Below are positions 7,375 through 13,759 of a stretch of DNA of 13,759 nucleotides, piece after piece. The notes below the pieces were generated by a model that worked only from the letters and a program-made list of their open reading frames with translations, was not told the origin of the DNA and made no database searches. Both the position numbers and the translations under genes were made by a program. This DNA is from UBA4615 sp044360485 (lineage in GTDB: Bacteria; Pseudomonadota; Gammaproteobacteria; Burkholderiales; Burkholderiaceae_E), in the NCBI GenBank assembly GCA_044360485.1, contig JBIKKG010000394.1, forward strand, positions 1 to 13,759, in the 5' to 3' direction. The first letter of the stretch is position 1, and each line of letters opens with the position of its first letter.

Positions 7375-8403
7375 TCACTCCTCCTCTTCGACCAACTCAC
7401 CCCTCATCGTGGCCTGCATGAAGCGCAGCTTCATCAGAAGGGCCTGCATGCCCTCAACATCCAGACGGGTCGTGTTGTGCGAGTTGTAGTCGGTCGCCTC
7501 GGAGATCCTGACTTCGCCTTGCTCCACAAACTTGCCATAATTCAGGTCGCGGAGGTCGGGCGGCACGCGGTAGTAGCCTCCCAGGTCTTGCGCGGCGACC
7601 ATTTCCTCGCGGCTGAGCAAGGCCTCAAACAGCTTTTCCCCGTGGCGCGTGCCAATCACGCGAACTTCATGCTCAGGCTTGCCCAGCAAGCCGGCAAGGG
7701 CTTGAGTCAGCACCTTGATGGTGGCCGCCGGCGCCTTCTGTACAAAAATCTCGCCCGGCTGGCCGTGCTCAAAGGCATACAGCACCAGGTCCACCGCATC
7801 GTCCAGGGTCATCATGAACCGGGTCATGGCTGGGTCTGTGATGGTGAGGGGCTGGCCAGCACGAATCTGCTGCGTGAAAAGCGGGATCACTGAACCGCGA
7901 GAGCACATCACGTTGCCATAACGGGTCACGTTAATCACGGTGCTGTTACTGCTGCGTGATTTGGCAACAGCCACCTTCTCCATCATTGCCTTGCTAATTC
8001 CCATAGCGTTGATGGGGTACACCGCCTTATCGGTGCTGAGCACCACCACGCGGTTGACGCCGCAGTTGAAGGCGGCCTCCAGTACGTTTTCTGTGCCCAT
8101 CACATTGGTCTTGACGGCCTCCAGAGGATGGAACTCGCAGGAGGGCACCTGCTTCAGAGCAGCTGCGTGGAAAATAAAATCCGCTCCACGTACGGCATTG
8201 AGCACGGACTGATAGTCACGCACATCCCCAATGTAAAACTTGATTTTGGGGTTGTTGTAGCGCTTGCGCATATCGTCCTGCTTTTTCTCATCGCGGCTGA
8301 GAATTCGTATTTCGCGCAGGTCAGAATCTAGGAAACGGCGTAACACTGCGTTTCCGAAGGAACCAGTGCCGCCGGTGATAAGTAAAGTCTTATTATTGAA
8401 CAT
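7375..8403 (-). CDS. fnlA: UDP-GlcNAc 4,6-dehydratase / 5-epimerase (FnlA/WbjB/CapE)
   Basis: First enzyme of UDP-L-FucNAc synthesis. It removes water across C4 and C6 of UDP-GlcNAc and inverts C5, giving L-configured 4-keto-6-deoxy sugars. From the ATG at 8403 it has 342 residues. The Rossmann motif TGGTGSFG is at 10-17 and STDKAV at 123-128. The usual SDR Tyr is replaced by Met134 in AMGISK, four residues before Lys138, which matches the noncanonical Ser-Met-Lys centre described for CapE. This separates it from PseB/FlaA1, which keep the Tyr, so it is not the missing first Pse enzyme. In-frame starts at 8409 (ATG) and 8460 (TTG) exist, but family N-termini begin MF-K/N-K at 8403. It overlaps the end of the polymerase gene by 11 bp, and no clear Shine-Dalgarno is seen. 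The C-terminus ends in four Glu. Confidence 0.95.
   Translation of the reverse strand: MFNNKTLLITGGTGSFGNAVLRRFLDSDLREIRILSRDEKKQDDMRKRYNNPKIKFYIGDVRDYQSVLNAVRGADFIFHAAALKQVPSCEFHPLEAVKTNVMGTENVLEAAFNCGVNRVVVLSTDKAVYPINAMGISKAMMEKVAVAKSRSSNSTVINVTRYGNVMCSRGSVIPLFTQQIRAGQPLTITDPAMTRFMMTLDDAVDLVLYAFEHGQPGEIFVQKAPAATIKVLTQALAGLLGKPEHEVRVIGTRHGEKLFEALLSREEMVAAQDLGGYYRVPPDLRDLNYGKFVEQGEVRISEATDYNSHNTTRLDVEGMQALLMKLRFMQATMRGELVEEEE
7378..7385 (-). promoter_or_regulatory. Strong Shine-Dalgarno that decides the fnlB start
   Basis: Read on the - strand, AGGAGGAG covers 7385-7378 and ends just before the fnlA stop TGA (7377-7375). The GTG at 7370 is seven bases further on. The same bases encode the run of Glu codons that ends FnlA, so the site is fixed by two jobs at once and couples fnlB translation to fnlA. 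Confidence 0.75.
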
Positions 8404-9553
8404 CGCCATATCGCAAAGAAATTTTAAAGGTTTTGCTTGGTCGAAAACGTACCCGATCAAGCCACTTTACAACTGAAACTCCAACCAGCGCCCAGTATAT
8501 ATATGCCACAGGCCATAACCTTGGGGTGTTCGTTGTTAGCATTGAAATAAAAATTAGGCTATGAAGGTAAACGCCAAACCAAAAATTGCATCTTAAACAA
8601 ATAAAAATTGAAATTAACTGGGACGAAATAAATAAGACAACAAGGGAAATCCCGCCATATGAAACCATGTCTAAATACGCGTTATCAACCAATGACTCTC
8701 TTGAGATACCAAACAAAAGTCCAAGCAAGCCCGCATTAGAAAAATCCCGAATAACCATCTCTGCGTCGCTTCCTCGGATTGCTCCGCTCTCAGTCGATAT
8801 CTCTCTTAACTCAAGAAGACGCCAAACCTGAGCAATATCCTCCGAAAAAATAACGGCCATAACTGCTATTGAGAAGAGGGTTGCAAATTTCGACCAAGAT
8901 TGTTTTGAAAAAAGCACACCAGTGATAAGCAAGAGTCCGGCCGTCTTCGATCCCGACATTGCAATAATGCTCGACCCGAGCAGCGCAACAGAAATATACT
9001 TAGCAAACCCTCTTGAAATAAATAGATAAGCCGAAGTGACTATTGCAATAAAGATACCGGTATTATTTGGATTTACAAACAATCCAACGCTTCTCAATCC
9101 GGATCTTGAGAATTTTCCGAATAAATCGCCAAGCAATATTTCTGTTGCCATTGAGGCGAAGGAAACAAGCAAAGTAAATAAAATGAGGTATTCGGCGCGC
9201 CTAGACGAAGAAAATAATTTCACGACGTAACCCGCAAACAAGTAGCCAAAAATCGGCATCTGGTACTGAAATACAAGAGGGTTTATTTCGTTTAGCCAAT
9301 ACAAATGCAAACCCATTGGGGTGATAATAAAAAATATCCCGATTAACAGCCAGATCGCGGTAATTCGGTTAATTTTATAATTGATCAAAAACGGAAGAGA
9401 AGCGAATATGCATATGTACTTTATGTAAGCGATCCAACCAGAGCTTCCTTCCCCCGAAAGATAGTGCTGTTCAGGAAAAAAATAATAAGCAAACCCATGA
9501 AAAAAGAATATGAAAACAAAAAGCGTAACAAAACGCTCTTTTCGCTCAGACAT
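8393..9553 (-). CDS. wzy: O-antigen/capsule polymerase (Wzy-like), multi-pass membrane protein
   Basis: Probable polymerase that joins lipid-linked repeat units at the periplasmic face. It has 386 residues with about eleven hydrophobic spans, for example near 8-26, 42-58, 64-82, 98-115, 121-139, 183-199, 222-237, 299-320, 326-342 and 345-363. The motif GLFVNPNNTG (157-166) recurs in Wzy and WaaL proteins. A polar, acidic loop at about 239-272 (AQVWRLLELREIS and after) is the expected large periplasmic loop. Overall sequence is idiosyncratic, as normal for Wzy. The DNA is much more AT-rich than the fnl genes: 8581-8640 has 13 G+C of 60 by hand count. The ATG at 9553 overlaps the upstream gene by 8 bp. 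A WaaL ligase is the main alternative, but position inside the sugar operon favours Wzy. No Wzx-type flippase is seen in this window. Confidence 0.85.
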   Translation of the reverse strand: MSERKERFVTLFVFIFFFHGFAYYFFPEQHYLSGEGSSGWIAYIKYICIFASLPFLINYKINRITAIWLLIGIFFIITPMGLHLYWLNEINPLVFQYQMPIFGYLFAGYVVKLFSSSRRAEYLILFTLLVSFASMATEILLGDLFGKFSRSGLRSVGLFVNPNNTGIFIAIVTSAYLFISRGFAKYISVALLGSSIIAMSGSKTAGLLLITGVLFSKQSWSKFATLFSIAVMAVIFSEDIAQVWRLLELREISTESGAIRGSDAEMVIRDFSNAGLLGLLFGISRESLVDNAYLDMVSYGGISLVVLFISSQLISIFICLRCNFWFGVYLHSLIFISMLTTNTPRLWPVAYIYWALVGVSVVKWLDRVRFRPSKTFKISLRYGDVQ

Positions 9554-10721
9554 CGATAGCAGCTTTCAAGAAATCCTTCCGCGCGGAATTCATCGCGTCT
9601 GTTGGTAAGTTTCTTTCGCGAAGTATAAATCCCTGTTGTTCAACAGAAAAACAATATGCCTTAGAGGGAAATTCGTGATTTCCTAGATGATCGATAAAGA
9701 AAACAGGCTTGCCACGCAATAAAAAATCGATCGCCGAAGTCGAGTTTTTTGTAATTAAAACATCATATCGTTCAGCGAGTGCTTCCATGGGGGCGGTTTC
9801 TTCGGCCAGCCAAGGTATGGTCTTGTTGCACCAAGCTTTAATTTCTCGGAGATTCTTAGTGGCGGGGTGAAACTTAATAGCAATAAACTCGCTGTCTTGA
9901 GGGTTGTTTCTCAATGCCAAGGAGAGGGCCGTGACAATTTGCTTTACCTCTTCGTGAAAGAAGGATGGTGCAACAAGAATCCGAATTTTCGCACCAGCTG
10001 GCGGCAAAACAAATCGGTCCTGCTTATTCGCGGCGTCGTCGCTGTATCGTCCTTTAACTACAATTTGACTTAATCTGCTCCAGGCTCGGTAGTGCTTTTT
10101 TGATAGATTGCCCCAAGCCCAAAACTCTTTGGCTACGCTTGGGAAATAGAATTTCTCATTCAGTATGAGTCCGTGCTGGATGACGATCGTCCGGCAATGA
10201 TTTCGATCATTTAGTGAAAATAAAATGGCGGCTACGTCGTACGGCTGATCGTTATAGCAGACAAAGGTTTCGACACGGGGAAACCCGCTATCAACTACCC
10301 TTCTGATTGCCGCAGTAAATGCCAGTAAATAAAGATTCAAATAGCGCTTTTTTCCTGACAGCAACATTAACGCCAAAAAACCCAATTGCTGCAACAACTC
10401 CGAAACTCTGATTCTCGGCAGCAAAAAGCTGTTTGTGACGTTTGCTAAAGATGACGATGCGAATAATTCAATAGCGCCGAACTCGAGCTCGAGTTGAACG
10501 CGAGCATACTCGTGATATCGCAACTGGTTCGTGCCTTTTACAAACGAAACATTGCGTGCCTGTGACGGTTTGCCGTGCCCTCTAAAGTAATTAAGTGTGG
10601 TGAGTAAGCATTTTGCAAAGACAAACACTCTTTGACCGGAGTTAAGCAATCGGTATAGATGAAAATTGCCTTCGCCAGCAAGTACTTTCAGTGCCTGTCG
10701 CTCGGGGCTCAATGATCTCAC
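9546..10721 (-). CDS. GT-B-like transferase of unassigned family, candidate pseudaminyltransferase
   Basis: I do not recognise the exact family. It has 391 residues with a GT-B style C-terminal half. Seen directly: a QHG motif at 182-184 after a hydrophobic strand (RTIVIQHG), KFHPAT at 283-288, and NSTSAIDFLLRGKPVFFID at 326-344. The HP motif and the later Ser/Thr-rich loop before a hydrophobic strand recall sialyl- and polysialyltransferases and capsule Kdo transferases, which use CMP-sugars. Its place between pseI and wzy fits a transferase for CMP-pseudaminic acid, but that is inference. About 170 N-terminal residues have no motif I can name; a hydrophobic patch at 111-136 might touch the membrane. 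The GTG at 10721 overlaps the pseI stop by 4 bp. A TTG at 10712, with AGGTGA five bases upstream, is an attractive alternative start giving 388 residues. The DNA is AT-rich like wzy. A glycerol-phosphate-type transferase is another possibility. Confidence 0.7.
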   Translation of the reverse strand: MRSLSPERQALKVLAGEGNFHLYRLLNSGQRVFVFAKCLLTTLNYFRGHGKPSQARNVSFVKGTNQLRYHEYARVQLELEFGAIELFASSSLANVTNSFLLPRIRVSELLQQLGFLALMLLSGKKRYLNLYLLAFTAAIRRVVDSGFPRVETFVCYNDQPYDVAAILFSLNDRNHCRTIVIQHGLILNEKFYFPSVAKEFWAWGNLSKKHYRAWSRLSQIVVKGRYSDDAANKQDRFVLPPAGAKIRILVAPSFFHEEVKQIVTALSLALRNNPQDSEFIAIKFHPATKNLREIKAWCNKTIPWLAEETAPMEALAERYDVLITKNSTSAIDFLLRGKPVFFIDHLGNHEFPSKAYCFSVEQQGFILRERNLPTDAMNSARKDFLKAAIDV

Positions 10722-11770
10722 CTAACTTCAAGATCACAATCCTTGACAGGACTGTTGAGACTGACCGCTCGTAATAGAGTTGAGCCGATTATGGCCTCGA
10801 GGTTCTTTGGCGCCATCCCAAATCCTGGCCGCACACTGCGCACGCAGTCTGCTGTGATTACGTCTCCAGCCTTCATGTCCTTCACAAAATACAGCGATCG
10901 TCTAAATTTCACATTACCCAGTTCGCTGGACTTGCGACCATAATCGACTCTTCCCATCGCCGCCCACGCGGCCTTGGCACCCTGGCAGAGTGCAGCCAAT
11001 TCGGCGGGTTCCAGTGAAAAGCTATCATCCGGCCCACCACCGCTTCGGTCCAAGGTGAAGTGTTTTTCGATGATGCTTGCCCCAAGCGCCACGCTAGTGA
11101 TTGCGGTGGTGTTGTCCAGGGTGTGGTCTGACAAGCCAGTAACCAGACCGAAGCGTTCGATCATGTCCGGTATCGTCCGCAAGTTGTAGTCTTCTGCTGG
11201 TGCTGGGTAGCCGCTAACGCAATGCAATATGGCTAATTCTTTGCAGCCCCCTTCTCGTGCCGCATCAATTGCTTCTTGAATCTCTTGTGCATCAGCCATC
11301 CCAGTTGAGATGATCATTGGTTTGCCGGTGCTGGCCGCATATTTAATGAGTGGAAGGTCTACCGCTTCGAAGGATGCAATTTTGTAGGCTGGGGCATTCA
11401 GATCCTCCAACAAATCGATGGCTGTGTTGTCAAATGGCGAACTGAAAATGGTTATCTTCAGCTTGCGTGCATGCTCAAACAGGGGCTTGTGCCAATCCCA
11501 AGGCATATGAGCTTCTTCATATAACTCGTAAAGCGTTCGGCCATCCCACAGTCCACCACGAATTTTGAAATCTTCGTGATCGCTATTGAGTGTGATCGTG
11601 TCGGGTTTGTATGTTTGAAGTTTGACCGCGTCTGCCCCAGCTTTTTTCGCTTCCTCGATGATTCGAAGGGCGGTTTCGAGTTTGCCGTTGTGATTTGCTG
11701 AAAGCTCAGCAATCACGTAGGGAGCGCAATCAATTCCAATTGCACGTCCGTTAATTTTCATTTGCTTCAT
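10718..11770 (-). CDS. pseI: Pseudaminic acid synthase (PseI)
   Basis: Condenses 2,4-diacetamido-2,4,6-trideoxy-L-altrose with phosphoenolpyruvate to give pseudaminic acid in the cytoplasm. From the ATG at 11770 it has 350 residues. The TIM-barrel half shows ELSANHNG, KLQTYKPDTIT, SSPFDNTA, STGM, HCVSGYPAPAEDYN, GLSDHT and EKHFTLDR. The stretch LWDGRTLYELYEEAHMPWDW is typical of PseI and differs from NeuB and LegI at that position. The last part (RRSLYFVKDMKAGDVIT to the end) is the SAF/antifreeze-like domain that covers the active site of the partner subunit. The chosen ATG overlaps the pseH stop as ATGA and has GGGGA four bases upstream. A second in-frame ATG at 11761 would give 347 residues, and a longer frame to 11803 adds a tail unlike the family. 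Confidence 0.94.
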   Translation of the reverse strand: MKQMKINGRAIGIDCAPYVIAELSANHNGKLETALRIIEEAKKAGADAVKLQTYKPDTITLNSDHEDFKIRGGLWDGRTLYELYEEAHMPWDWHKPLFEHARKLKITIFSSPFDNTAIDLLEDLNAPAYKIASFEAVDLPLIKYAASTGKPMIISTGMADAQEIQEAIDAAREGGCKELAILHCVSGYPAPAEDYNLRTIPDMIERFGLVTGLSDHTLDNTTAITSVALGASIIEKHFTLDRSGGGPDDSFSLEPAELAALCQGAKAAWAAMGRVDYGRKSSELGNVKFRRSLYFVKDMKAGDVITADCVRSVRPGFGMAPKNLEAIIGSTLLRAVSLNSPVKDCDLEVR

Positions 11771-12294
11771 TTCTTCCCCATCGAGATGCGCGCAGCAGGC
11801 CACTCTTGCGAAAGCATGCCAAAACAGTACAAGTCAAGATATTCGGAATTACTGCGTTGGTGAGCCCGCAATACGCCCTCCTGTATGAATCCAAGCCGAT
11901 GATGAAATTGTATCGACACTGAATTGTTACTTATCACTTGACCGCATACTTTACGTAACTTGAGGTTCGTAAAAGCATGGTCGAGCGCGGCCACTCCTAA
12001 CTTGCGCCCAGTGCCTTTAGGCGCATCAGGGTCAGTATAGAACCCCCAATCAGCCACGCCTTCGCTTTCCACATGAGTGAACTGAACGTAGCCTATCGGT
12101 TTGCTGGCTTCTTCAACTAACAGTAAGCATCTGGAATTATCAATGCTAACTTTACTGAACCAACTTCTGTGTTCCTCTGCGCTGATTTCGTGCTGAGTAA
12201 ACATGACGCGACGCACTTCAGGATGGTTTCGCCAAGACAAAATTAACGACAAGTCTTCTCGTGCGACCGAACGGACGGTGCAAGCGTCAAGCAT
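11767..12294 (-). CDS. pseH: UDP-4-amino-4,6-dideoxy-N-acetyl-L-altrosamine N-acetyltransferase (PseH)
   Basis: GNAT-fold enzyme of 175 residues that acetylates the C4 amino group of the pseudaminate precursor with acetyl-CoA. The N-terminal WRNHPEVRRVMFTQHEIS (21-38) and EEHRSWF (40-46) are the substrate-side sequences typical of PseH-type acetyltransferases. The acetyl-CoA loop is PKGTGRKLG (92-100), followed by ISNNSVSIQFHHRLGF (121-136), the usual GNAT motif before the end. It overlaps pseG by 8 bp (ATGCTTGA) and pseI by 4 bp, so translation is probably coupled. Somewhat longer than the Campylobacter enzyme. RimJ/RimL protein acetyltransferases share the fold, but the position between pseG and pseI makes PseH much the likelier role. 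Confidence 0.93.
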   Translation of the reverse strand: MLDACTVRSVAREDLSLILSWRNHPEVRRVMFTQHEISAEEHRSWFSKVSIDNSRCLLLVEEASKPIGYVQFTHVESEGVADWGFYTDPDAPKGTGRKLGVAALDHAFTNLKLRKVCGQVISNNSVSIQFHHRLGFIQEGVLRAHQRSNSEYLDLYCFGMLSQEWPAARISMGKK

Positions 12295-13378
12295 TGCTGG
12301 TCATCCACTCATTCGCAACTATTGAAGCCCCTCGCCCATCTGTAATGCATGCCCCGGCTCTACTCATCGTTTTTAGCTTTACAAGGAATAAATCGTGATC
12401 GACTAGGTCCGAAACAGAATTTCTAATCTCTTCAATGCTCCGCACACCTACTGCTGCACGTGCTTCATGTAAAGCGTTTGCGCTTGTATTTTGATTCTCT
12501 GCAAGTACTAGCATCAAAGTCGGCAATCCCAAACAACACCGCTCCCACGATGTACTTCCCGCAGCGCCAATGGCCAAGTCGCTTTCGGCCATCAGCTGCG
12601 CCATATTGCTCACGCCCACCAACACTTGTGTCGGCCATGGCATTTGAGTAGAGAGTGCCTGCACTTCATCTAGCCAAGGCGCGTGCGGCCCCATGACCAC
12701 GGTCATGCGCAAATCTTCGGGGAGTTCGCAGCTTTGCAATGCTTGCAAGACTCGCCCTGTGACGTTGTCCTTGTCCACGCCGCCCATGGTGATGAGCAAC
12801 TGCTTTAGCTGGGCCTGCTCTCGCCGCTGCAGGCTGTAGGCACGCCACTGCGCAAACTCAGGTCGCAACAAAGCATATTGCGGCCCAATCAAAGTATGCG
12901 TGCCGAGCGCCAACAGCCCGTCGTAGTCGTGTGCAGCGCGGCCTAAGTTTTGATCCAAGAGCAAGTCTGCGTCATGCGGTCTGTCGGCCAGATCGTCAAT
13001 AACCATCAACTTTCGGCAATGCAGTCGCAGGGCTTGTTCCCAGCGGCGGTCCAGTGCGTAATGGTCGACTACCAGCCAATCCACTGTTTCTTCGCCGATA
13101 GCTTGGCGCGTTTGTTCAGCGTCTGCAGTCCAGTGGGCGCCAAGCCAGGTGGCATGTGCCGGGCAAGCCGAGGATGGGTACTGGCTGTCGGTTGCAGGCA
13201 AGGCCACAGCGGTGTGACCGCGTTGCTCAATTAGCTGCAGCAAGTGTCCGGAATGTAGGCGGCTAAAAAAGCTGCACTTCGCTCCACGCTCACGCAAGCT
13301 GTCGGCAAGCGTCAGGCAGCGCATGACGTGGCCCGTGCCAATTTGCAAGGAGGCGTCAGTGCGAAAAGCGATGTGCAT
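12287..13378 (-). CDS. pseG: UDP-2,4-diacetamido-2,4,6-trideoxy-L-altropyranose hydrolase (PseG)
   Basis: Removes UDP from the diacetamido sugar to give the free altrose derivative used by PseI. It has 363 residues and a MurG-like GT-B fold. The N-terminus shows AFRTDASLQIGTGHVMRC; His17 in GTGHVMR corresponds to the catalytic His of known PseG. DHYALDRRWE and KLMVIDDLADRPHDADLLLDQNLGR (near 105-145) are family signatures. AIGAAGSTSWERCCLGLPT near 270-290 is the UDP-binding loop. The start overlaps the pseF stop by one base (TGATG) and the end overlaps pseH by 8 bp. Base composition changes within the gene: 13081-13140 has 36 G+C of 60 but 12361-12420 only 22 of 60, by hand count. No frameshift or missing motif is seen. 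Confidence 0.95.
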   Translation of the reverse strand: MHIAFRTDASLQIGTGHVMRCLTLADSLRERGAKCSFFSRLHSGHLLQLIEQRGHTAVALPATDSQYPSSACPAHATWLGAHWTADAEQTRQAIGEETVDWLVVDHYALDRRWEQALRLHCRKLMVIDDLADRPHDADLLLDQNLGRAAHDYDGLLALGTHTLIGPQYALLRPEFAQWRAYSLQRREQAQLKQLLITMGGVDKDNVTGRVLQALQSCELPEDLRMTVVMGPHAPWLDEVQALSTQMPWPTQVLVGVSNMAQLMAESDLAIGAAGSTSWERCCLGLPTLMLVLAENQNTSANALHEARAAVGVRSIEEIRNSVSDLVDHDLFLVKLKTMSRAGACITDGRGASIVANEWMTSNA

Positions 13379-13759
13379 CAGTTGGCGACTTCAGCGATCA
13401 CGGTGATTTTGGCGCCCTCTTGCATGGCCTTGAACATCCATTCGGCACGTTGCCAATCTTCGGGGGTGTCAATGTCCTGCACACGGTCCCGTGGCAGTGG
13501 CACGGGCGCAGATGCTCGGCTGAAAAGCGGCGTTTGCTCCAGCCACGCCTGCGCTCGCCCCCAATAGAACTGCCCAGCATCGTGCCAGGCTTCTTGCAGG
13601 TCTTGAGAGCGGGTGTTGAAGTGCTCGGGCTGAAACATCTCCACCCGCTGGTCGGTGGTGATCCGAATGGCCCGTTGTATTGGAAATGCGTAGGTGGTGA
13701 CCGAAAAAGCATATTGAGCCCCGGTGCTTTGCAATACTTCCAACCCCGTCCGCAAATCA
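13378..13759 (-). CDS. pseF: CMP-pseudaminic acid synthetase (PseF), 3' part only
   Basis: Activates pseudaminic acid with CTP to CMP-pseudaminate, the donor for the glycosyltransferase. Only the last 126 or so codons are in the window; the open frame runs through the right edge, so the N-terminal nucleotide-binding segment is missing from view. Visible: FPIQRAI, then PEHFNTRSQDL, the DAGQFYWG motif and near the end QDIDTPEDWQRAEWMF, all typical of the C-terminal part of PseF/NeuA-type cytidylyltransferases. The family has about 230-240 residues, so roughly 105 are lost. The stop TGA shares one base with the pseG ATG. NeuA is excluded mainly by the pseG, pseH and pseI genes that follow. Confidence 0.92.
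   Translation of the reverse strand, partial: DLRTGLEVLQSTGAQYAFSVTTYAFPIQRAIRITTDQRVEMFQPEHFNTRSQDLQEAWHDAGQFYWGRAQAWLEQTPLFSRASAPVPLPRDRVQDIDTPEDWQRAEWMFKAMQEGAKITVIAEVAN

Noticed and set aside
7315..7893. + strand open frame of 192 codons opposite fnlA and fnlB
   Set aside because: It lies antisense to two conserved genes with full motifs; the product shows no domain.
8404..8460. Longer FnlA starting at the TTG at 8460
   Set aside because: The extra 19 residues do not belong to the family, and the region is the end of the wzy gene in another frame; homologues start near the ATG at 8403.
8393..10721. AT-rich block as an insertion sequence or prophage fragment
   Set aside because: The genes overlap their neighbours by 4-11 bp in the operon, encode polysaccharide functions and have no inverted repeats or transposase.
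11771..11803. Longer PseI with the N-terminal MACCAHLDGEE extension
   Set aside because: This stretch is the end of pseH read in another frame; the ATG at 11770 with ATGA overlap and a GGGGA site fits the family length.

Overview
This window is a surface-polysaccharide locus (O-antigen, capsule or exopolysaccharide) from a Gram-negative bacterium. The GC-rich, high-GC3 flanks, the five-SLBB outer-membrane exporter and the style of the chain-length protein suggest a betaproteobacterium, probably Burkholderiales/Comamonadaceae. That placement is an inference from composition and protein style, not a proven taxonomy.

Left part (about 150-3846, + strand): two export genes 4 bp apart. The first encodes a long secreted polysaccharide-export protein (OPX/Wza class). 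The second encodes a two-transmembrane polysaccharide co-polymerase (Wzz/GumC class) with no kinase domain.

Right part (13759 down to 3870, - strand): ten genes transcribed leftward and packed with 1-11 bp overlaps or gaps of 27 bp or less, so almost certainly one operon whose start lies beyond the right edge. In transcription order they are pseF (5' end missing), pseG, pseH and pseI (CMP-pseudaminic acid synthesis), an unassigned GT-B-like transferase, a Wzy-like polymerase, fnlA, fnlB and fnlC (complete UDP-L-FucNAc synthesis), and a WbuB-like L-FucNAc transferase. The two operons converge, with 23 bp between their stop codons.

How the genes fit together: FnlA, FnlB and FnlC convert UDP-GlcNAc to UDP-L-FucNAc, and the WbuB-like enzyme adds it to the lipid-linked acceptor. 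PseG, PseH, PseI and PseF perform the later steps to CMP-pseudaminate. The unassigned transferase between pseI and wzy is the best candidate in view for the pseudaminyltransferase. Wzy would polymerise the repeat, and the OPX and co-polymerase pair would control length and export. Not seen here: pseB and pseC (expected beyond the right edge), a Wzx flippase, the initiating sugar-phosphate transferase, and a tyrosine kinase/phosphatase pair.

Composition is mosaic. The polymerase and the unassigned transferase are visibly AT-rich, while fnlA-fnlB-fnlC, the first part of pseG and the export genes are GC-rich. This is the usual sign of a serotype-specific core exchanged between strains. I see no tRNA, rRNA, CRISPR array, insertion sequence or convincing intrinsic terminator.
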